A DNA stretch of 64,000 bases from Devosia ginsengisoli (GCF_024707105.1 NZ_JANQAJ010000010.1:44241-108240), one strand, 5' to 3'. Shown: positions 17,845-27,548, counted from the stretch's first letter. The notes: generated by a model from the letters alone, not told the origin. A program made the numbers and translations.

Positions 17845-19467
17845 CTATATCGCATAGCCCGGCAGCGTCACCCCCGTCCCCTCGTGGAATATCTCCACGT
17901 CATTGACTGCCATCGCCATCGCTGTCCCCACCGGCTCATCCGTCCCCAGGTTCCGCGCATAGCGCGGATGTGCTCCCGAGGTGATCAGCAGGCGCAGCCG
18001 GTGGCCGGGACGAAAGCTGTGGGCGGTGGCATGCAGTGGAAACGACAATCGCCAGCTCCCATCAGGTTCCTGGGGCGTTTCCGGCGTCACGCGGATCAAT
18101 CCGTCGCAGATATTGATCGATCGACCATCGGGGCCGACATCGTTGAGCCGCACGAAGAAGTCGGTATGGCCAAGGCTGGAACGGGCATGCAGCGCCATGC
18201 GGCACTGGCCGATGATCGTGACCGGGCTGGTCAGCACCGGCCCGGTATAAACAAGCACATCGTTCCGCGCTTCGAGCGGGGCATTGTCGACCGCGCCGGC
18301 CCCGGTAAAGGCGAAGATGGCTCCGCCCAGATTGGGTGTCGGATCGGCGGGGTCGTAGCGATAGATGTCGCTGCCCGTGCCTGTCCGAGCCTGGGCCAGG
18401 GTCGAGCCGGGGCCGATATGCCAGGTTACCGGGTCTGGCGGACCGGGCGGATAGCGGTCGAATTCATGCCATTCGTCGAGGCCGGAAATATGGATGCGCA
18501 CCGGGCGGCGACGCAGGCCGGTCTCGTCGCCCAGCAGTTTGGCGCGCATCCAGATCAGGGTTTCGCGCAGGTTGTCGCGCTGCAATTCCTCGGCAATGTG
18601 GAACCAGGTACCCACGGTGAGATAGGGCTGGTGGCCCAGTTCGACCAGGCGCCGGTAATCGGCCAGCAGGGGATCGAGCATGAAATCGTACCAGCCGGAA
18701 ATGAAATGCACCGGCGGCGTGGTTTCGCTCAGGCGGTTTCTGTGGTCGAGTGCGGCCCAGAAGGCGTCATTGCCGATAGCGTGCTCGAACCAGTAGCGCC
18801 AGAACGGCACCTTGTGGCCCACTGCCACCTTGTCGGCCTCCACCAGCGGCAATATGGCGGCGGCCCGGTCGGTGCGGCGCTCGATATCGCCGGAAAACAT
18901 GCGGGCGGCGGTGGCGAGCGGACGATCGCGCAGGCCCTCGATCACCTGCACCCAGGACAGCCAGAGATTGAGGTGGAAGGCGCCTGATGGAAACACCACC
19001 GGGCGGAAATTGGCCGTCGTCACCTTGGTCGCCATCGCCGCGACCGGGGGCAGGGCATCGCTGATGGCCCATTGGGCATAGCCCAGATAGCTGGGGCCGG
19101 TGAGGCCAATCCGGCCATCGAACCAGGACTGGGCCTTGATCCAGTCGAGCGTGGCGAGGCCATCGGCCCGTTCATTGGTGAAAGGGTCGAATTCGCCCCC
19201 TGAGCGCTCGGTGCCCCGGCAGGCCTGGATCACGACGTGAAAGCCGCGCTCGGCATAGGCTTCGGCAATGGGGGCGAAGCCCCGCCGCCCATAGGGCAGG
19301 CGCATCAGAATGGTCGGGTGCGGGCCGATGCTGTCAGGCGCGTAATGGTCGGTCTTGAGCGTGACGCCGTCTGGCATGGTCAATGCAATGCCGCGGGTCC
19401 GCTTCACGCCGTTGAGCCGCGGCGGCAGGTCTTCGACCCAGGCCAGGTAAAGCGAGGAGAGGCTCAC
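17845..19467 (-). CDS. CocE/NonD-family serine hydrolase (X-Pro dipeptidyl-peptidase S15 fold)
   Basis: 540 aa alpha/beta hydrolase. The nucleophile elbow is GPSYLG with Ser126; TMPDGVTLKTDHYAP and QACRGTERSGGEF are the usual N-terminal family blocks, and the C-terminal third is the jelly-roll domain seen in cocaine esterase and S15 peptidases (FVRLNDVGPDGRSINICDG). No signal peptide. The start is GTG, 3 bp after the adenine deaminase stop, so they share a transcript. Substrate unknown; an ester or amide is likely. Confidence 0.85.
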   Translation of the reverse strand: MSLSSLYLAWVEDLPPRLNGVKRTRGIALTMPDGVTLKTDHYAPDSIGPHPTILMRLPYGRRGFAPIAEAYAERGFHVVIQACRGTERSGGEFDPFTNERADGLATLDWIKAQSWFDGRIGLTGPSYLGYAQWAISDALPPVAAMATKVTTANFRPVVFPSGAFHLNLWLSWVQVIEGLRDRPLATAARMFSGDIERRTDRAAAILPLVEADKVAVGHKVPFWRYWFEHAIGNDAFWAALDHRNRLSETTPPVHFISGWYDFMLDPLLADYRRLVELGHQPYLTVGTWFHIAEELQRDNLRETLIWMRAKLLGDETGLRRRPVRIHISGLDEWHEFDRYPPGPPDPVTWHIGPGSTLAQARTGTGSDIYRYDPADPTPNLGGAIFAFTGAGAVDNAPLEARNDVLVYTGPVLTSPVTIIGQCRMALHARSSLGHTDFFVRLNDVGPDGRSINICDGLIRVTPETPQEPDGSWRLSFPLHATAHSFRPGHRLRLLITSGAHPRYARNLGTDEPVGTAMAMAVNDVEIFHEGTGVTLPGYAI

Positions 19468-19470
19468 GCG

Positions 19471-21181
19471 TCAGTCCACAAAATCGAATTTGTCGACGTC
19501 GAACAGGCCGCGATCGGTCATCTTGAGATGAGGGATGACCGGCAGCGCCAGGAAGGCAACCTGCAGGAAAGGCTCGGGCAAGACGCAGTCCAGCTCATAG
19601 GCCGCCTGCCTGAGGGCATGCAGGTCATGCGTCACCGCCTCGAATGGCTTGGGGCTCATCAGGCCGGCAATGGGCAGAGCCAGTTCGGCCGTCACCTTGC
19701 CGCCATTGGCCACCACGAACCCGCCGCGCAGCTCGATCAGCCGGTTGACGGCCACCGCCATGTCTTCGTCGGTGGCGCCGATGACCGTAATATTATGGCT
19801 GTCATGGCCCACGGACGAGGCGATGGCGCCGCGCTTGAGGCCGAAGCCGCGCACGAAGCTGCGGCCGATATTGCCGTTCTTGCCGTGCCGCTCGATGACC
19901 GCCACTTTCAGCACGTCGGCGGCTAGATCGGGCTGCAATCCGCCTTCGGTCACCTCCAGCGTCGCGGCATCGCGGAAGGTCAGGATCAGGCCGGGCCGGA
20001 CGCCGATGACCGGCGTGCTGTTGCGGCCCGGCTTGGGCTGGGTGATGAAGTCGTCTCGATGATACGGGCCTCGCCTTCATCGAAGCCAGGCCCACCGGCT
20101 CAACCGGCTTGCGGGCGGCGAAGAGGTCGGGGCCAACCAGCCTGCCGCCGATCACCACGTCGCTGACGCGGCAGTCTTCCAGGCTGTCGAGCAGGGCGAT
20201 ATCGGCGCGCCAGCCGGGGGCGACGAGGCCGCGGTCGTGCAGCCCGAAAATGCGGGCGGCCGAGTGGCTGGCGGCGCGATAGACGTGGTGCAGCGGCCGC
20301 CCCATGGCAATCAGCCGGCGGATAGAGCTGTCCAAGTGCCCTTCCTCGGCAATGTCGAGCGGATTGCGGTCATCGGTGCAGAGCGCGACGAAGCTGGACG
20401 TATTCTCGTCCAGCACTTCGGCCAGGGCCTTGAGGTCCTTGGACACCGAGCCTTCGCGGATCAGGATGGCCATGCCCTTGCTGAGCTTTTCACGCGCCTC
20501 GGCGGCCGACGTGGCTTCGTGGTCGGTGCGGATGGCGGCGGCGAGATAGCCGTTGAGCGCCGTGCCGGCCAGCAGCGGCGCATGGCCGTCGATATGGCCG
20601 CCCTGGAAAGCCGTCAGCTTGGCAATGATGCCGGGATCGGCATTGAGCACGCCGGGAAAGTTCATCATTTCGGCCAGGCCGATGACCTTGGGATGGGATC
20701 GGAACGGTTCGAGGTCGCCGATTTCCAGCGCCGCGCCCGAGGTCTCGAAGCCGGTGGCCGGTACGCAGGATGAGAGATTGACCCTGACATCCATCACCGT
20801 CTGCTCGGCGCAATCGAGGAAATAGCTTATGCCCTCGGCGCCCAGCACATTGGCGATTTCATGCGGGTCGCAGATAACCGTGGTGACGCCATGCGGCAGC
20901 ACGCAGCGGTCGAATTCGAATGGGGTGACCAGCGAGGATTCGATATGCAGATGGGTATCGATGAAGCCGGGCACGGCGAAGCGTCCCGCGCCATCGATCA
21001 CCGCCTTGCCCTCGTAGCTGGCATGGGTGCCGACGATCCGGTCGCCGACAATGGCGATGTCGGTCTGGGTTACCGCGCCGGTGATGACATCGAGCAGTTG
21101 CACGTTCCTGATGACCAGATCCGCTGGCTCCTTGCCCTGTCCGGCCATGATCATGCGGGTGAGGGTGGCGGCGTCACTCAT
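19471..21181 (-). pseudogene. ade: Adenine deaminase, split by a 1-nt insertion
   Basis: Adenine deaminase converts adenine to hypoxanthine. The N-terminal frame has [13 protein letters not shown] (metal site), the [11 protein letters not shown] block and GHAPLL, and becomes nonsense after KARPVSS. The other frame resumes with [18 protein letters not shown] and runs to 19471, including [22 protein letters not shown]. The shift is at about 20056-20059; removing one base gives 569 aa, the normal size. ATG 21181 ([10 protein letters not shown]) is preferred; ATG 21205 is possible. It is followed by the CocE hydrolase. Both halves are well conserved, so an assembly error is likely. Confidence 0.88.
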
Positions 21182-21301
21182 GGGGCGGTCCTGGCGTGTG
21201 GTCATGGTCGAAGGTCGGCTGCGGCGGCGGCCGCGTCAAGGGCCGGGGCGGAACCTCGGCGCCGCCCCGCCGTTGCAATCCGACAACCACAGGAGAGCGT
21301 C

Positions 21302-21460
21302 ATGGAAACCTATGACCCGCACAAGAGCACGACCGAAGTGCGACAGGCCAATCCGCGCAAGATGAACATGCGGGTACTGCTCATGTCGATGCTCGGCATC
21401 ATCGTGCTGTTCGTCATTGTCTACCTCATCTACACCCTCGCCCAGCCCAATCCGACCTGA
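21302..21460 (+). CDS. Small single-pass membrane protein, 52 aa
   Basis: Charged N-terminus (METYDPHKSTTEVRQANPRK), then one hydrophobic helix at about 25-46 (LLMSMLGIIVLFVIVYLIYTL) and a short tail. AGGAG lies about 6 nt before the ATG. The TGA shares its A with the ATG of the topoisomerase gene. Function unknown; the helix is probably in the inner membrane. Confidence 0.75.
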   Translation: METYDPHKSTTEVRQANPRKMNMRVLLMSMLGIIVLFVIVYLIYTLAQPNPT

Positions 21461-22455
21461 TGCGGCTGGTCAGGATCGGGCGGGACGAGCTGACACTGAC
21501 CCGCCAGCGGCGTGGCAAGGGGTTCTGCTATCGCGATGCCAAGGGCGTGCTGGTCAGCGATGCGGCGACGCGTGACCGCATCAAGGCGCTCGGCATTCCA
21601 CCGGCCTGGACCGATGTGCGCATCGCCCCGAGCCCCAAGGCGCATATTCAGGCGCTGGGCGTCGATGAGGCGGGGCGCGACCAATATATCTATCACCCCG
21701 ATTGGGAATTGCGCCGCGACGGCAAGAAGCAGCGCCGGCTGACCGCGCTGACCTCGGTGCTGCCGCGCCTGCGGCGGAAGATCGCCGCGGCTCTGGACGC
21801 AGAAACGGGCAGCCGCGAACTGGCGCTGGCCATCGCCGCGACGCTGATCGACAAGACGGCGATGCGGGTGGGGCGCGAGAAATATCTCGAAAGCAACGGC
21901 ACGCGCGGCGCGGGCACGCTCTATGCCCGCGATGTGACGGTGGCGGGCGATGAAGTCTGCATGACATTCGATGCCAAGGGCGGCAAGCGGACCGAATATT
22001 GCCTCACCGATATCAGGCTGGCCGAGGCCGTCAGCCGCATCAAGACCCTGAGCGGCAAGCGCCTGCTGGTCTGGCGCGACGAGGCCGGCAAGGTGCGGCC
22101 GATCAAGACGGGCGCCATCAATGAATGGCTGCGGGAGCTGGCCGGGGTCGAGGTTTCCGCCAAGGACTTCCGCACCCTGCATGCCAGCGCCATGGCGGGC
22201 GAGGCGCTGGCGCAGATGGAGGTGGGCGGCTCCGAGACCATGCGCCGCCGCCAGATGGCGCAGGTCGCCAGGCAGGTGGCGGACGTTTTGCGCAATACGC
22301 CGGTCATCTGTCGCAAGTCCTATATCGCGCCGTGCCTGTTCAAGCTGTTCAGCGAGGGCAAGCTCACGGCGATGTGGGAAGCGGCTGGCCCCGGACGGAC
22401 CGGCCTGTTGCAGCGCGAGAAGCGGCTGGGCGTGGTGCTGGCGGCAGTGGCGTGA
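21460..22455 (+). CDS. DNA topoisomerase IB
   Basis: 331 aa, the compact bacterial type IB enzyme that relaxes supercoils through a 3'-phosphotyrosyl link. The N-terminal domain (RGKGFCYRD, IPPAWTDVRIAP, GRDQYIYHPDW) and the catalytic region (LIDKTAMRVGREKY, KDFRTLHASAMA, and KSYIAP with the nucleophilic Tyr near residue 288) are all present. Its start overlaps the stop of the preceding small membrane protein. Its 3' end converges with the diguanylate-cyclase gene 3 bp away. Confidence 0.93.
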   Translation: MRLVRIGRDELTLTRQRRGKGFCYRDAKGVLVSDAATRDRIKALGIPPAWTDVRIAPSPKAHIQALGVDEAGRDQYIYHPDWELRRDGKKQRRLTALTSVLPRLRRKIAAALDAETGSRELALAIAATLIDKTAMRVGREKYLESNGTRGAGTLYARDVTVAGDEVCMTFDAKGGKRTEYCLTDIRLAEAVSRIKTLSGKRLLVWRDEAGKVRPIKTGAINEWLRELAGVEVSAKDFRTLHASAMAGEALAQMEVGGSETMRRRQMAQVARQVADVLRNTPVICRKSYIAPCLFKLFSEGKLTAMWEAAGPGRTGLLQREKRLGVVLAAVA

Positions 22456-22458
22456 GGC

Positions 22459-24711
22459 TCACGCCGCCCGGGTGCGGCGGCGATCCGGCGTATTGGCCTT
22501 GTCGGCGAAGATGGCGGTGATCCGCTCGGCGGGGACGCCGCCGGAAAACAGGAACCCCTGCAAGGTGTTGCAGCCGAGCCGGCCCAGAATGGTCGCCTGG
22601 GCTTCGGTTTCGACGCCCTCGGCCGTCACCTCGATTTCCATGGCATGGGCCAGGGTGACGATAGCCTGGGTGATGGCGACCGACACATGGCCCTCGGCCA
22701 ACTGGCTCACGAAGGAGCGGTCGATCTTGATGCGGTCCACCGGGTAGCGCTTGAGGTAGCTGAGCGAGGAATAGCCGGTGCCGAAATCGTCGAGCGCGAT
22801 GTGGATGCCTGCCGCCCGGAAGGTGCGCAGGTTCTGCGCCGAGATGTGTTCGTCGTCGAGCAGGATGGATTCGGTGATTTCCAGCTCGAGATCGGTCGGC
22901 CGCATGCCGGTCTCGCGCAGGATGTCGAAGACCTGTTCCGAAAAGCGCGGATTGCGCAACTGGGTGGGCGAGATATTGACGGCGATGGTGCGGCCCGGCG
23001 CGGTGGCGCCCAGTTCGCAGGCCCGGCGCAGCACGACTTCGCCCAGGCTTTCGATCAGGCCGGTATTCTCGGCCACCGGAATGAAGCGGGCGGGCGAGAT
23101 CTGCCCGTATTTGGGGTGGTGCCAGCGCGCTAGTGCCTCGGCGCCGATGACCTTGCGGCTGCGCTGGTCGATCAGCGGCTGGAACACCACCGATAGCTGG
23201 TCGCTGCGTTGCAGCGCCTCGCGCAATTCGCCCTCGATGGTGTGCTGGAGCTGCAGCAGCTCGTTCATATGCTCTTCGTAGACCACCGAGCGGTTACGGC
23301 CGCCGGCCTTGGCCTCGTAGAGCGCGATATCGGCCTTGCGCACCAGTTCGCGCGGCTCGGCATCGCCGCTTGCGGTGTTGACGATGCCGATGCTGACGCC
23401 GACATGGGCCTTGAAATGGTTGAGGTCGAAGGCATGGCCCACGGCTTCGATGATGGCGCTGGCCATGGAGGTCACATCCTGCTGGCGGTCGCGCACCAGA
23501 ATGGCGAATTCGTCGCCGCCCAGCCGGGCGATCATCACGTCGGGGCCGACGACGCCGCGGATGCGCCGGCCGACGGCGCAGATCAGCTCGTCACCGGCCT
23601 GGTGGCCCAGCGTGTCATTGACCTGCTTGAAGCGGTCGAGGTCGAGCATCAGCAGCGACAGTTGCGCATTCGCGCCCTGCCGGTCCGTCAGCACATGCGC
23701 CAGATGGGTATCGAAGCTCATGCGGTTGGGCAGGCCGGTCAGCCGGTCATGGGCAGCCTGGTATTCGGCGTGGCGCCGGCCGGCTTCGAGCGCGGCTGAA
23801 GAGCGGCGCAACTGGCTCAGCAGCAGGAAGACCAGGATGGCGGCGACGGCAAAGGCGGCGGCAAGGGCAGGGCCGGTCTGGCGCAGCAGCATCAGGCCGG
23901 GGCGATCGCGCTCCCAGTCGAAAAAGGCCACGAAGCGGCCGGCATCGTTGAGAATGGGATGGGTGGCCCGATCGGGCCTGGCGGTGCGGACCAGGCTGAA
24001 ATGGCCGTCGGCGAACAGATATTCGTTGTTGAAGCGGCTGGCGGTGGAATCGTCGAGAAACTGCACGGCGGCAATCAGCGGCTCGGTGCCGGGCGCCTGC
24101 ATGACGGCGCCGGTATCGGACACGATCGTCATGACGCTGACAATGGCCGGCTGGCCTTCCACCAGGGCGAAATCGGAAACCGAAATCGGCCGTGGCTGCG
24201 TGCCGGGAACCACGGTGCGGGGCGGCACCGCGCGGACGCGATTGACCAGTTGCTGCACGGGGCTGGCAATGCGGCGATAGGTCCGCGGCTCTACGGCCAC
24301 GCCGTCCTGCATCATATAGAGCGGCTGGGCGGCGGTATCGAGCACGACGATCCGGTTGTGGCCGAAGAATTCGTGCATCCACCTGCCGATATTGCGGTCG
24401 ACCCAGTTGAAATTGAACATCAGCCGCGTGTTGACCACGGTGTCGTCGCGCACGGCGACGCTGGCCAGTTCGTGTTCGAGCTGGTCACGGCGGGCATCGA
24501 TGACCTGCCCGAACATGGCGCTTTGCCGATCGAGGGCGCGTTCGTCGATATTGGCGGTGGACCAGAAGACAAAGCCCAGCACAGCCGCCGCGGTGATCAC
24601 CAGCGCCAGAACCACGGGCAGCAGAACGGCGGCAGAGAATTGCCAGCGTTCGAGTGTCGATGTCTTTGGCTGCATCAGACGACCGGTTTGAGCCTTGCGA
24701 GGCGCGACCAT
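22459..24711 (-). CDS. CHASE4-GGDEF-EAL membrane protein (cyclic-di-GMP turnover)
   Basis: 750 aa. An N-terminal membrane helix (about 26-52), a periplasmic CHASE4-like sensor (about 55-270), a second helix (about 282-302), then GGDEF and EAL domains. The GGDEF site RLGGDEF is intact, but I see no RxxD inhibitory site just upstream (VGPD there). The EAL domain keeps EALARW, NISPTQL, ITES, DDFGTGYSSL, KIDRSF and AEGVET, so phosphodiesterase activity is expected. Start uncertain: ATG 24711 or 24675 (MQPKTSTLERW); neither has a good ribosome site. Confidence 0.9.
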   Translation of the reverse strand: MVAPRKAQTGRLMQPKTSTLERWQFSAAVLLPVVLALVITAAAVLGFVFWSTANIDERALDRQSAMFGQVIDARRDQLEHELASVAVRDDTVVNTRLMFNFNWVDRNIGRWMHEFFGHNRIVVLDTAAQPLYMMQDGVAVEPRTYRRIASPVQQLVNRVRAVPPRTVVPGTQPRPISVSDFALVEGQPAIVSVMTIVSDTGAVMQAPGTEPLIAAVQFLDDSTASRFNNEYLFADGHFSLVRTARPDRATHPILNDAGRFVAFFDWERDRPGLMLLRQTGPALAAAFAVAAILVFLLLSQLRRSSAALEAGRRHAEYQAAHDRLTGLPNRMSFDTHLAHVLTDRQGANAQLSLLMLDLDRFKQVNDTLGHQAGDELICAVGRRIRGVVGPDVMIARLGGDEFAILVRDRQQDVTSMASAIIEAVGHAFDLNHFKAHVGVSIGIVNTASGDAEPRELVRKADIALYEAKAGGRNRSVVYEEHMNELLQLQHTIEGELREALQRSDQLSVVFQPLIDQRSRKVIGAEALARWHHPKYGQISPARFIPVAENTGLIESLGEVVLRRACELGATAPGRTIAVNISPTQLRNPRFSEQVFDILRETGMRPTDLELEITESILLDDEHISAQNLRTFRAAGIHIALDDFGTGYSSLSYLKRYPVDRIKIDRSFVSQLAEGHVSVAITQAIVTLAHAMEIEVTAEGVETEAQATILGRLGCNTLQGFLFSGGVPAERITAIFADKANTPDRRRTRAA

Positions 24712-24741
24712 AGAACAGGTGAAATTGCGGACTGGTTACCA

Positions 24742-24757
24742 AAAGTCAGGTTAAGTC
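24742..24757 (+). promoter_or_regulatory. Tandem AAGTC motif upstream of the GGDEF-EAL gene
   Basis: AAAGTCAGGTTAAGTC contains two AAGTC half-sites nine bases apart. A 15/16 identical sequence (AAAGTCAGGTAAAGTC) is at 27513-27528, upstream of the winged-helix/TPR gene. Direct-repeat half-sites about one helical turn apart suggest a response-regulator site. It lies 31 bp before the GGDEF-EAL start codon. Confidence 0.35.
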
Positions 24758-24864
24758 CGGGATGAAACCGGCAAATAGGGGCTGCGAAGCACGCGTCCGG
24801 TGCGCTAGAAATGCTCACCTGCTGGGCGATTGCCCGGATGCAGGTGTCCAGGAGAGATTGCACC

Positions 24865-25911
24865 ATGACCAAAGCCCGCGCCCTCGTTCTCGAACGCCAG
24901 CACGAACTGGCCCTGCGCGATATCGACCTGCCGCTCGATGTGGGGCCGGGCATGGTCAAGATCGCCATCCACACGGTGGGCGTCTGCGGCTCGGATGTGC
25001 ATTACTACACCCATGGCCGCATCGGGCCTTTCGTGGTCAATGCGCCCATGGTGCTGGGGCACGAGGCGGCTGGCACGGTGACCGCGGTGGGCGAGGGGGT
25101 GACCCATCTCAAGGTGGGCGACCGCGTCTGCATGGAGCCGGGCATTCCCGATCCCAATTCGCGAGCCAGCCGGCTGGGCCTGTATAATGTCGATCCGGCG
25201 GTGCAGTTCTGGGCCACGCCGCCGGTGCATGGCGTGCTGACCGCAGAGGTGGTGCATCCGGCCAATTACACCTTCAAGCTGCCCGACAATGTGAGCTTTG
25301 CCGAAGGCGCCATGGTGGAACCCTTTGCCGTCGGCATGCAGGCGGCCAGCAAGGCCAGGATCGTGCCCGGCGACACGGCTCTGGTGCTGGGCGCCGGCCC
25401 CATCGGCACCATGGTGGCGCTGGCCGCCCTGGCCGGCGGCTGCGCGCGGGTCATCGTGGCCGACCTGGCCCAGCCCAAGCTCGATATATCAGCTCAGTAT
25501 CAGGGGATCATCCCGGTCAATATCCGCGAGCAGAACCTCGTCGAGGAAGTCGGCCGTCTCACCGATGGCTGGGGCGTCGACCTGGTGTTCGAATGCTCGG
25601 GTTCGCCCCATGCCTGGAAGACCATCATGGACCTGCCGCGGCCCGGCGGCGCCATCGTGGTGGTCGGCCTGCCGGTCGAGGCAACGATGATCGATATTGC
25701 CGGGATGTCGGTCAAGGAACTGCGCATCGAGAGCGTGTTCCGCTATGCCCACCAATATGACCGCGCCATTGCGCTGATCGCCTCGGGCAAGGTGGATCTC
25801 AAGCCGCTGATCTCGGAAACCTTCGCCTTCGAGGATTCCAAGGCGGCCTTCGATCGGGCGGTGGAAGCGCGGCCGAGTGATGTGAAACTGCAGATCAGGG
25901 TGGCGGATTAG
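24865..25911 (+). CDS. Zinc-dependent alcohol/polyol dehydrogenase, xylitol-dehydrogenase-like
   Basis: 348 aa medium-chain dehydrogenase. The catalytic-zinc elements are VCGSDVHYY (about 40) and GHEAAG (about 70). The four-Cys structural-zinc loop of many MDRs is absent; instead there is the [20 protein letters not shown] insert typical of polyol dehydrogenases annotated as xylitol or sorbitol dehydrogenase. The NAD(H) Rossmann motif is LGAGPIGTM. Start ATG 24865 has AGGAGAG at 24850-24856. No sugar transporter is adjacent, so the substrate is uncertain. Confidence 0.85.
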   Translation: MTKARALVLERQHELALRDIDLPLDVGPGMVKIAIHTVGVCGSDVHYYTHGRIGPFVVNAPMVLGHEAAGTVTAVGEGVTHLKVGDRVCMEPGIPDPNSRASRLGLYNVDPAVQFWATPPVHGVLTAEVVHPANYTFKLPDNVSFAEGAMVEPFAVGMQAASKARIVPGDTALVLGAGPIGTMVALAALAGGCARVIVADLAQPKLDISAQYQGIIPVNIREQNLVEEVGRLTDGWGVDLVFECSGSPHAWKTIMDLPRPGGAIVVVGLPVEATMIDIAGMSVKELRIESVFRYAHQYDRAIALIASGKVDLKPLISETFAFEDSKAAFDRAVEARPSDVKLQIRVAD

Positions 25912-26023
25912 ACCCAAGCGTCAATGGTTCGTGGCGCTGAAGAAGCGCACCTCACCAAGAGGGCGTGGCAAGAAAAGTCGCTGCCGCGCGCCCGGCCTGC
26001 CGGAACCCAAGCGACACAAGCCG

Positions 26024-26047
26024 TGTTGTGATCCCAGCGTCACAACA
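26024..26047. promoter_or_regulatory. Perfect inverted repeat just upstream of mgtC
   Basis: TGTTGTGA (26024-26031) and TCACAACA (26040-26047) form a perfect 8-bp inverted repeat with an 8-nt spacer. It ends 11 bp before the mgtC ATG, so it is either an operator covering the transcript start or a hairpin in the 5' leader close to the ribosome site. Confidence 0.5.
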
Positions 26048-26058
26048 GGGAACTCCTC

Positions 26059-26541
26059 ATGGATGTCGGCAACGAATTCGGCTTCGTCCAGACCTATCTT
26101 CCCCAGCATATCATCGCCATCCGCCTGCTGATCGCGGCCGTGCTCGGCGCGATGATCGGGTTCGAACGGGAATGGCATACGGCCGAGGCGGGCCTGCGTA
26201 CGCATATCCTGGTCTCGGTCGCGGCGGCCCTGTTCACCATTCTGGCCTTCGAGATTTTCCACACGATCGAGGGCGGCGAGTCGCGGGCCGATCCGATCCG
26301 CGCGGTGGAAGCCGTCACCGCCGGAATTGCCTTTCTCGGCGCTGGGGCGATCTTCAAGAGTGGTGGCAATGTCCAGGGGATCACCACCGGCGCCGGCATG
26401 TGGCTGGCCGGGGCGGTCGGGCTGGCAACGGCGCTGGGCTATTACCTCATCGCCTTCGGCGTGGCGCTGCTGGCCGTGCTGGTGCTGGCGGCCCTGCGCG
26501 TCCTGGCCCACCGGGTGATCCGGGGCAATGATCAAAGCTGA
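26059..26541 (+). CDS. mgtC: MgtC/SapB-family membrane protein
   Basis: 160 aa with about four to five membrane helices. The family blocks RLLIAAVLGAMIGFEREW (about 22-39), AGLRTHILVSVAAALFT and TAGIAFLGAGAIFKSGG are clear, with the conserved acidic and Arg residues of GFERE and GLRTH. MgtC-like proteins are linked to magnesium homeostasis; this short form has only the membrane domain and lacks the ACT-like C-terminal domain of Salmonella MgtC. It is preceded by an inverted repeat and followed by a gene-free stretch. Confidence 0.88.
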   Translation: MDVGNEFGFVQTYLPQHIIAIRLLIAAVLGAMIGFEREWHTAEAGLRTHILVSVAAALFTILAFEIFHTIEGGESRADPIRAVEAVTAGIAFLGAGAIFKSGGNVQGITTGAGMWLAGAVGLATALGYYLIAFGVALLAVLVLAALRVLAHRVIRGNDQS

Positions 26542-26865
26542 TTTTGACTACGCCATCGGCGGCGCTTGTGGCCCAAGGAGAGAAAGGGGGCCGCGGGGAG
26601 AAGCGCTCGTCATCGGTAGCGGCGCTGAGGGACGAGCGCGCTGCCGAAATGCTTCTCCCCCCGTGCGGAACGCGACCGGGAGGTGTCGCATCCGCGCCCA
26701 CGCGCCGGACCCCTTGGAGTGAGGCCGGCGGCCTCCCCGGCCGCGATGCAAGCGGGTCGGGGAGGGTTGGAGTGGCCGGAGGGACGCTTGGGAATGCAGG
26801 AGCGGTTCGGAAACCGTCATGCAGCGCCCCTCCCGACCGAGGCATGCAACCTGTGGACGCAGGAG
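26542..26865. other. Gene-free gap with a long imperfect hairpin
   Basis: No convincing coding frame. GGGGAGAAGC (26595-26604) and GCTTCTCCCC (26651-26660) are perfect 10-bp inverted arms, with inner complementary segments GCTCGTC and GACGAGC, so a 66-bp palindromic element is present. It differs from repeat families A-D but has their style. The rest (GC-rich, up to the response-regulator stop at 26866) shows nothing I recognise. Confidence 0.5.
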
Positions 26866-27312
26866 CTACATGCCAACCGCATCGAGGCGCTGACTGCGCG
26901 CCCAGAAACTGACAATGCCCGCCGCCTCGCGCCGGTAGGCGTCGAGTTCGGCATGGCGGAAGAAGACGGCCGAAGCGCCGGCATCGTGCAGGGCCTCGCG
27001 GCCCTGGCGGTCGAGCGGCGGCGCCATGACCACCACTGGCACGCCCTTCTGGCGGGCCAGTGACTGGATGGAGGCTACAAATTCGAGGTTGGCCCCGCTA
27101 TGGGCCTTTAGGTCTACAATGAGCAGGCCGGGCCAGTTGGCTTCGGCGTCGGCCAGCACATTGCCCAGCGCCAGGCGGCCCTCGGCCGCCCCGCCATACC
27201 AGCTCACATCGGGCGAACCATGGGCGAGCAGCATGCGCGTCAGCAGATGCGCCGAGTGCTGGTCGTCATCGACAAGCGCCACGAAGGGCAGGTTTTCCAC
27301 AATATCGTTCAA
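26866..27312 (-). CDS. Receiver-only response regulator-like protein
   Basis: 148 aa single REC domain: acidic cluster ALVDDDQHS near residue 13, phospho-acceptor candidate in LLIVDLKAHSG (about residue 63), and VPVVVMAPP. The usual lysine after strand five is missing: the sequence there is AVFFRHAELD. No output domain, so it may act in protein-protein signalling. The frame is open to 27492, but a TTG at 27312 with GAGG 6 nt upstream gives a normal REC start (NDIVENLPFVALVDDD). It is divergent from a winged-helix/TPR protein. Confidence 0.75.
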   Translation of the reverse strand: MNDIVENLPFVALVDDDQHSAHLLTRMLLAHGSPDVSWYGGAAEGRLALGNVLADAEANWPGLLIVDLKAHSGANLEFVASIQSLARQKGVPVVVMAPPLDRQGREALHDAGASAVFFRHAELDAYRREAAGIVSFWARSQRLDAVGM

Positions 27313-27323
27313 CGCACACCTCG

Positions 27324-27347
27324 TTGTTTCGCCGGCGAGCGAAACAA
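27324..27347. promoter_or_regulatory. Perfect 9-bp inverted repeat upstream of the receiver gene
   Basis: TTGTTTCGC (27324-27332) and GCGAAACAA (27339-27347) with a 6-nt spacer, 12 bp before the proposed TTG start of the receiver protein. Position and symmetry fit an operator or a leader hairpin. Confidence 0.5.
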
Positions 27348-27512
27348 TGCCGAATAAGAAAACACTCGCCTGCACACCGCTGTTGGCGGCGGGCGTTACT
27401 GTTCGAAACTGGGTGGTCAAGAGGTTCGGCCGGGGCCTGACCGGACGAAGCAGCGTCGCGTATCGAACGTCGACTGGCGCCCTATGATCCATTCATCGCC
27501 CGCGCAGAAGGC

Positions 27513-27528
27513 AAAGTCAGGTAAAGTC
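27513..27528 (+). promoter_or_regulatory. Tandem AAGTC motif, second copy
   Basis: AAAGTCAGGTAAAGTC, one mismatch from the motif at 24742-24757. It lies 66 bp before the winged-helix/TPR gene, next to a 12-bp palindrome (TTTACATGTAAA, 27549-27560). Confidence 0.35.
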
Positions 27529-27548
27529 AACGTAACATCCGCTTGTGT

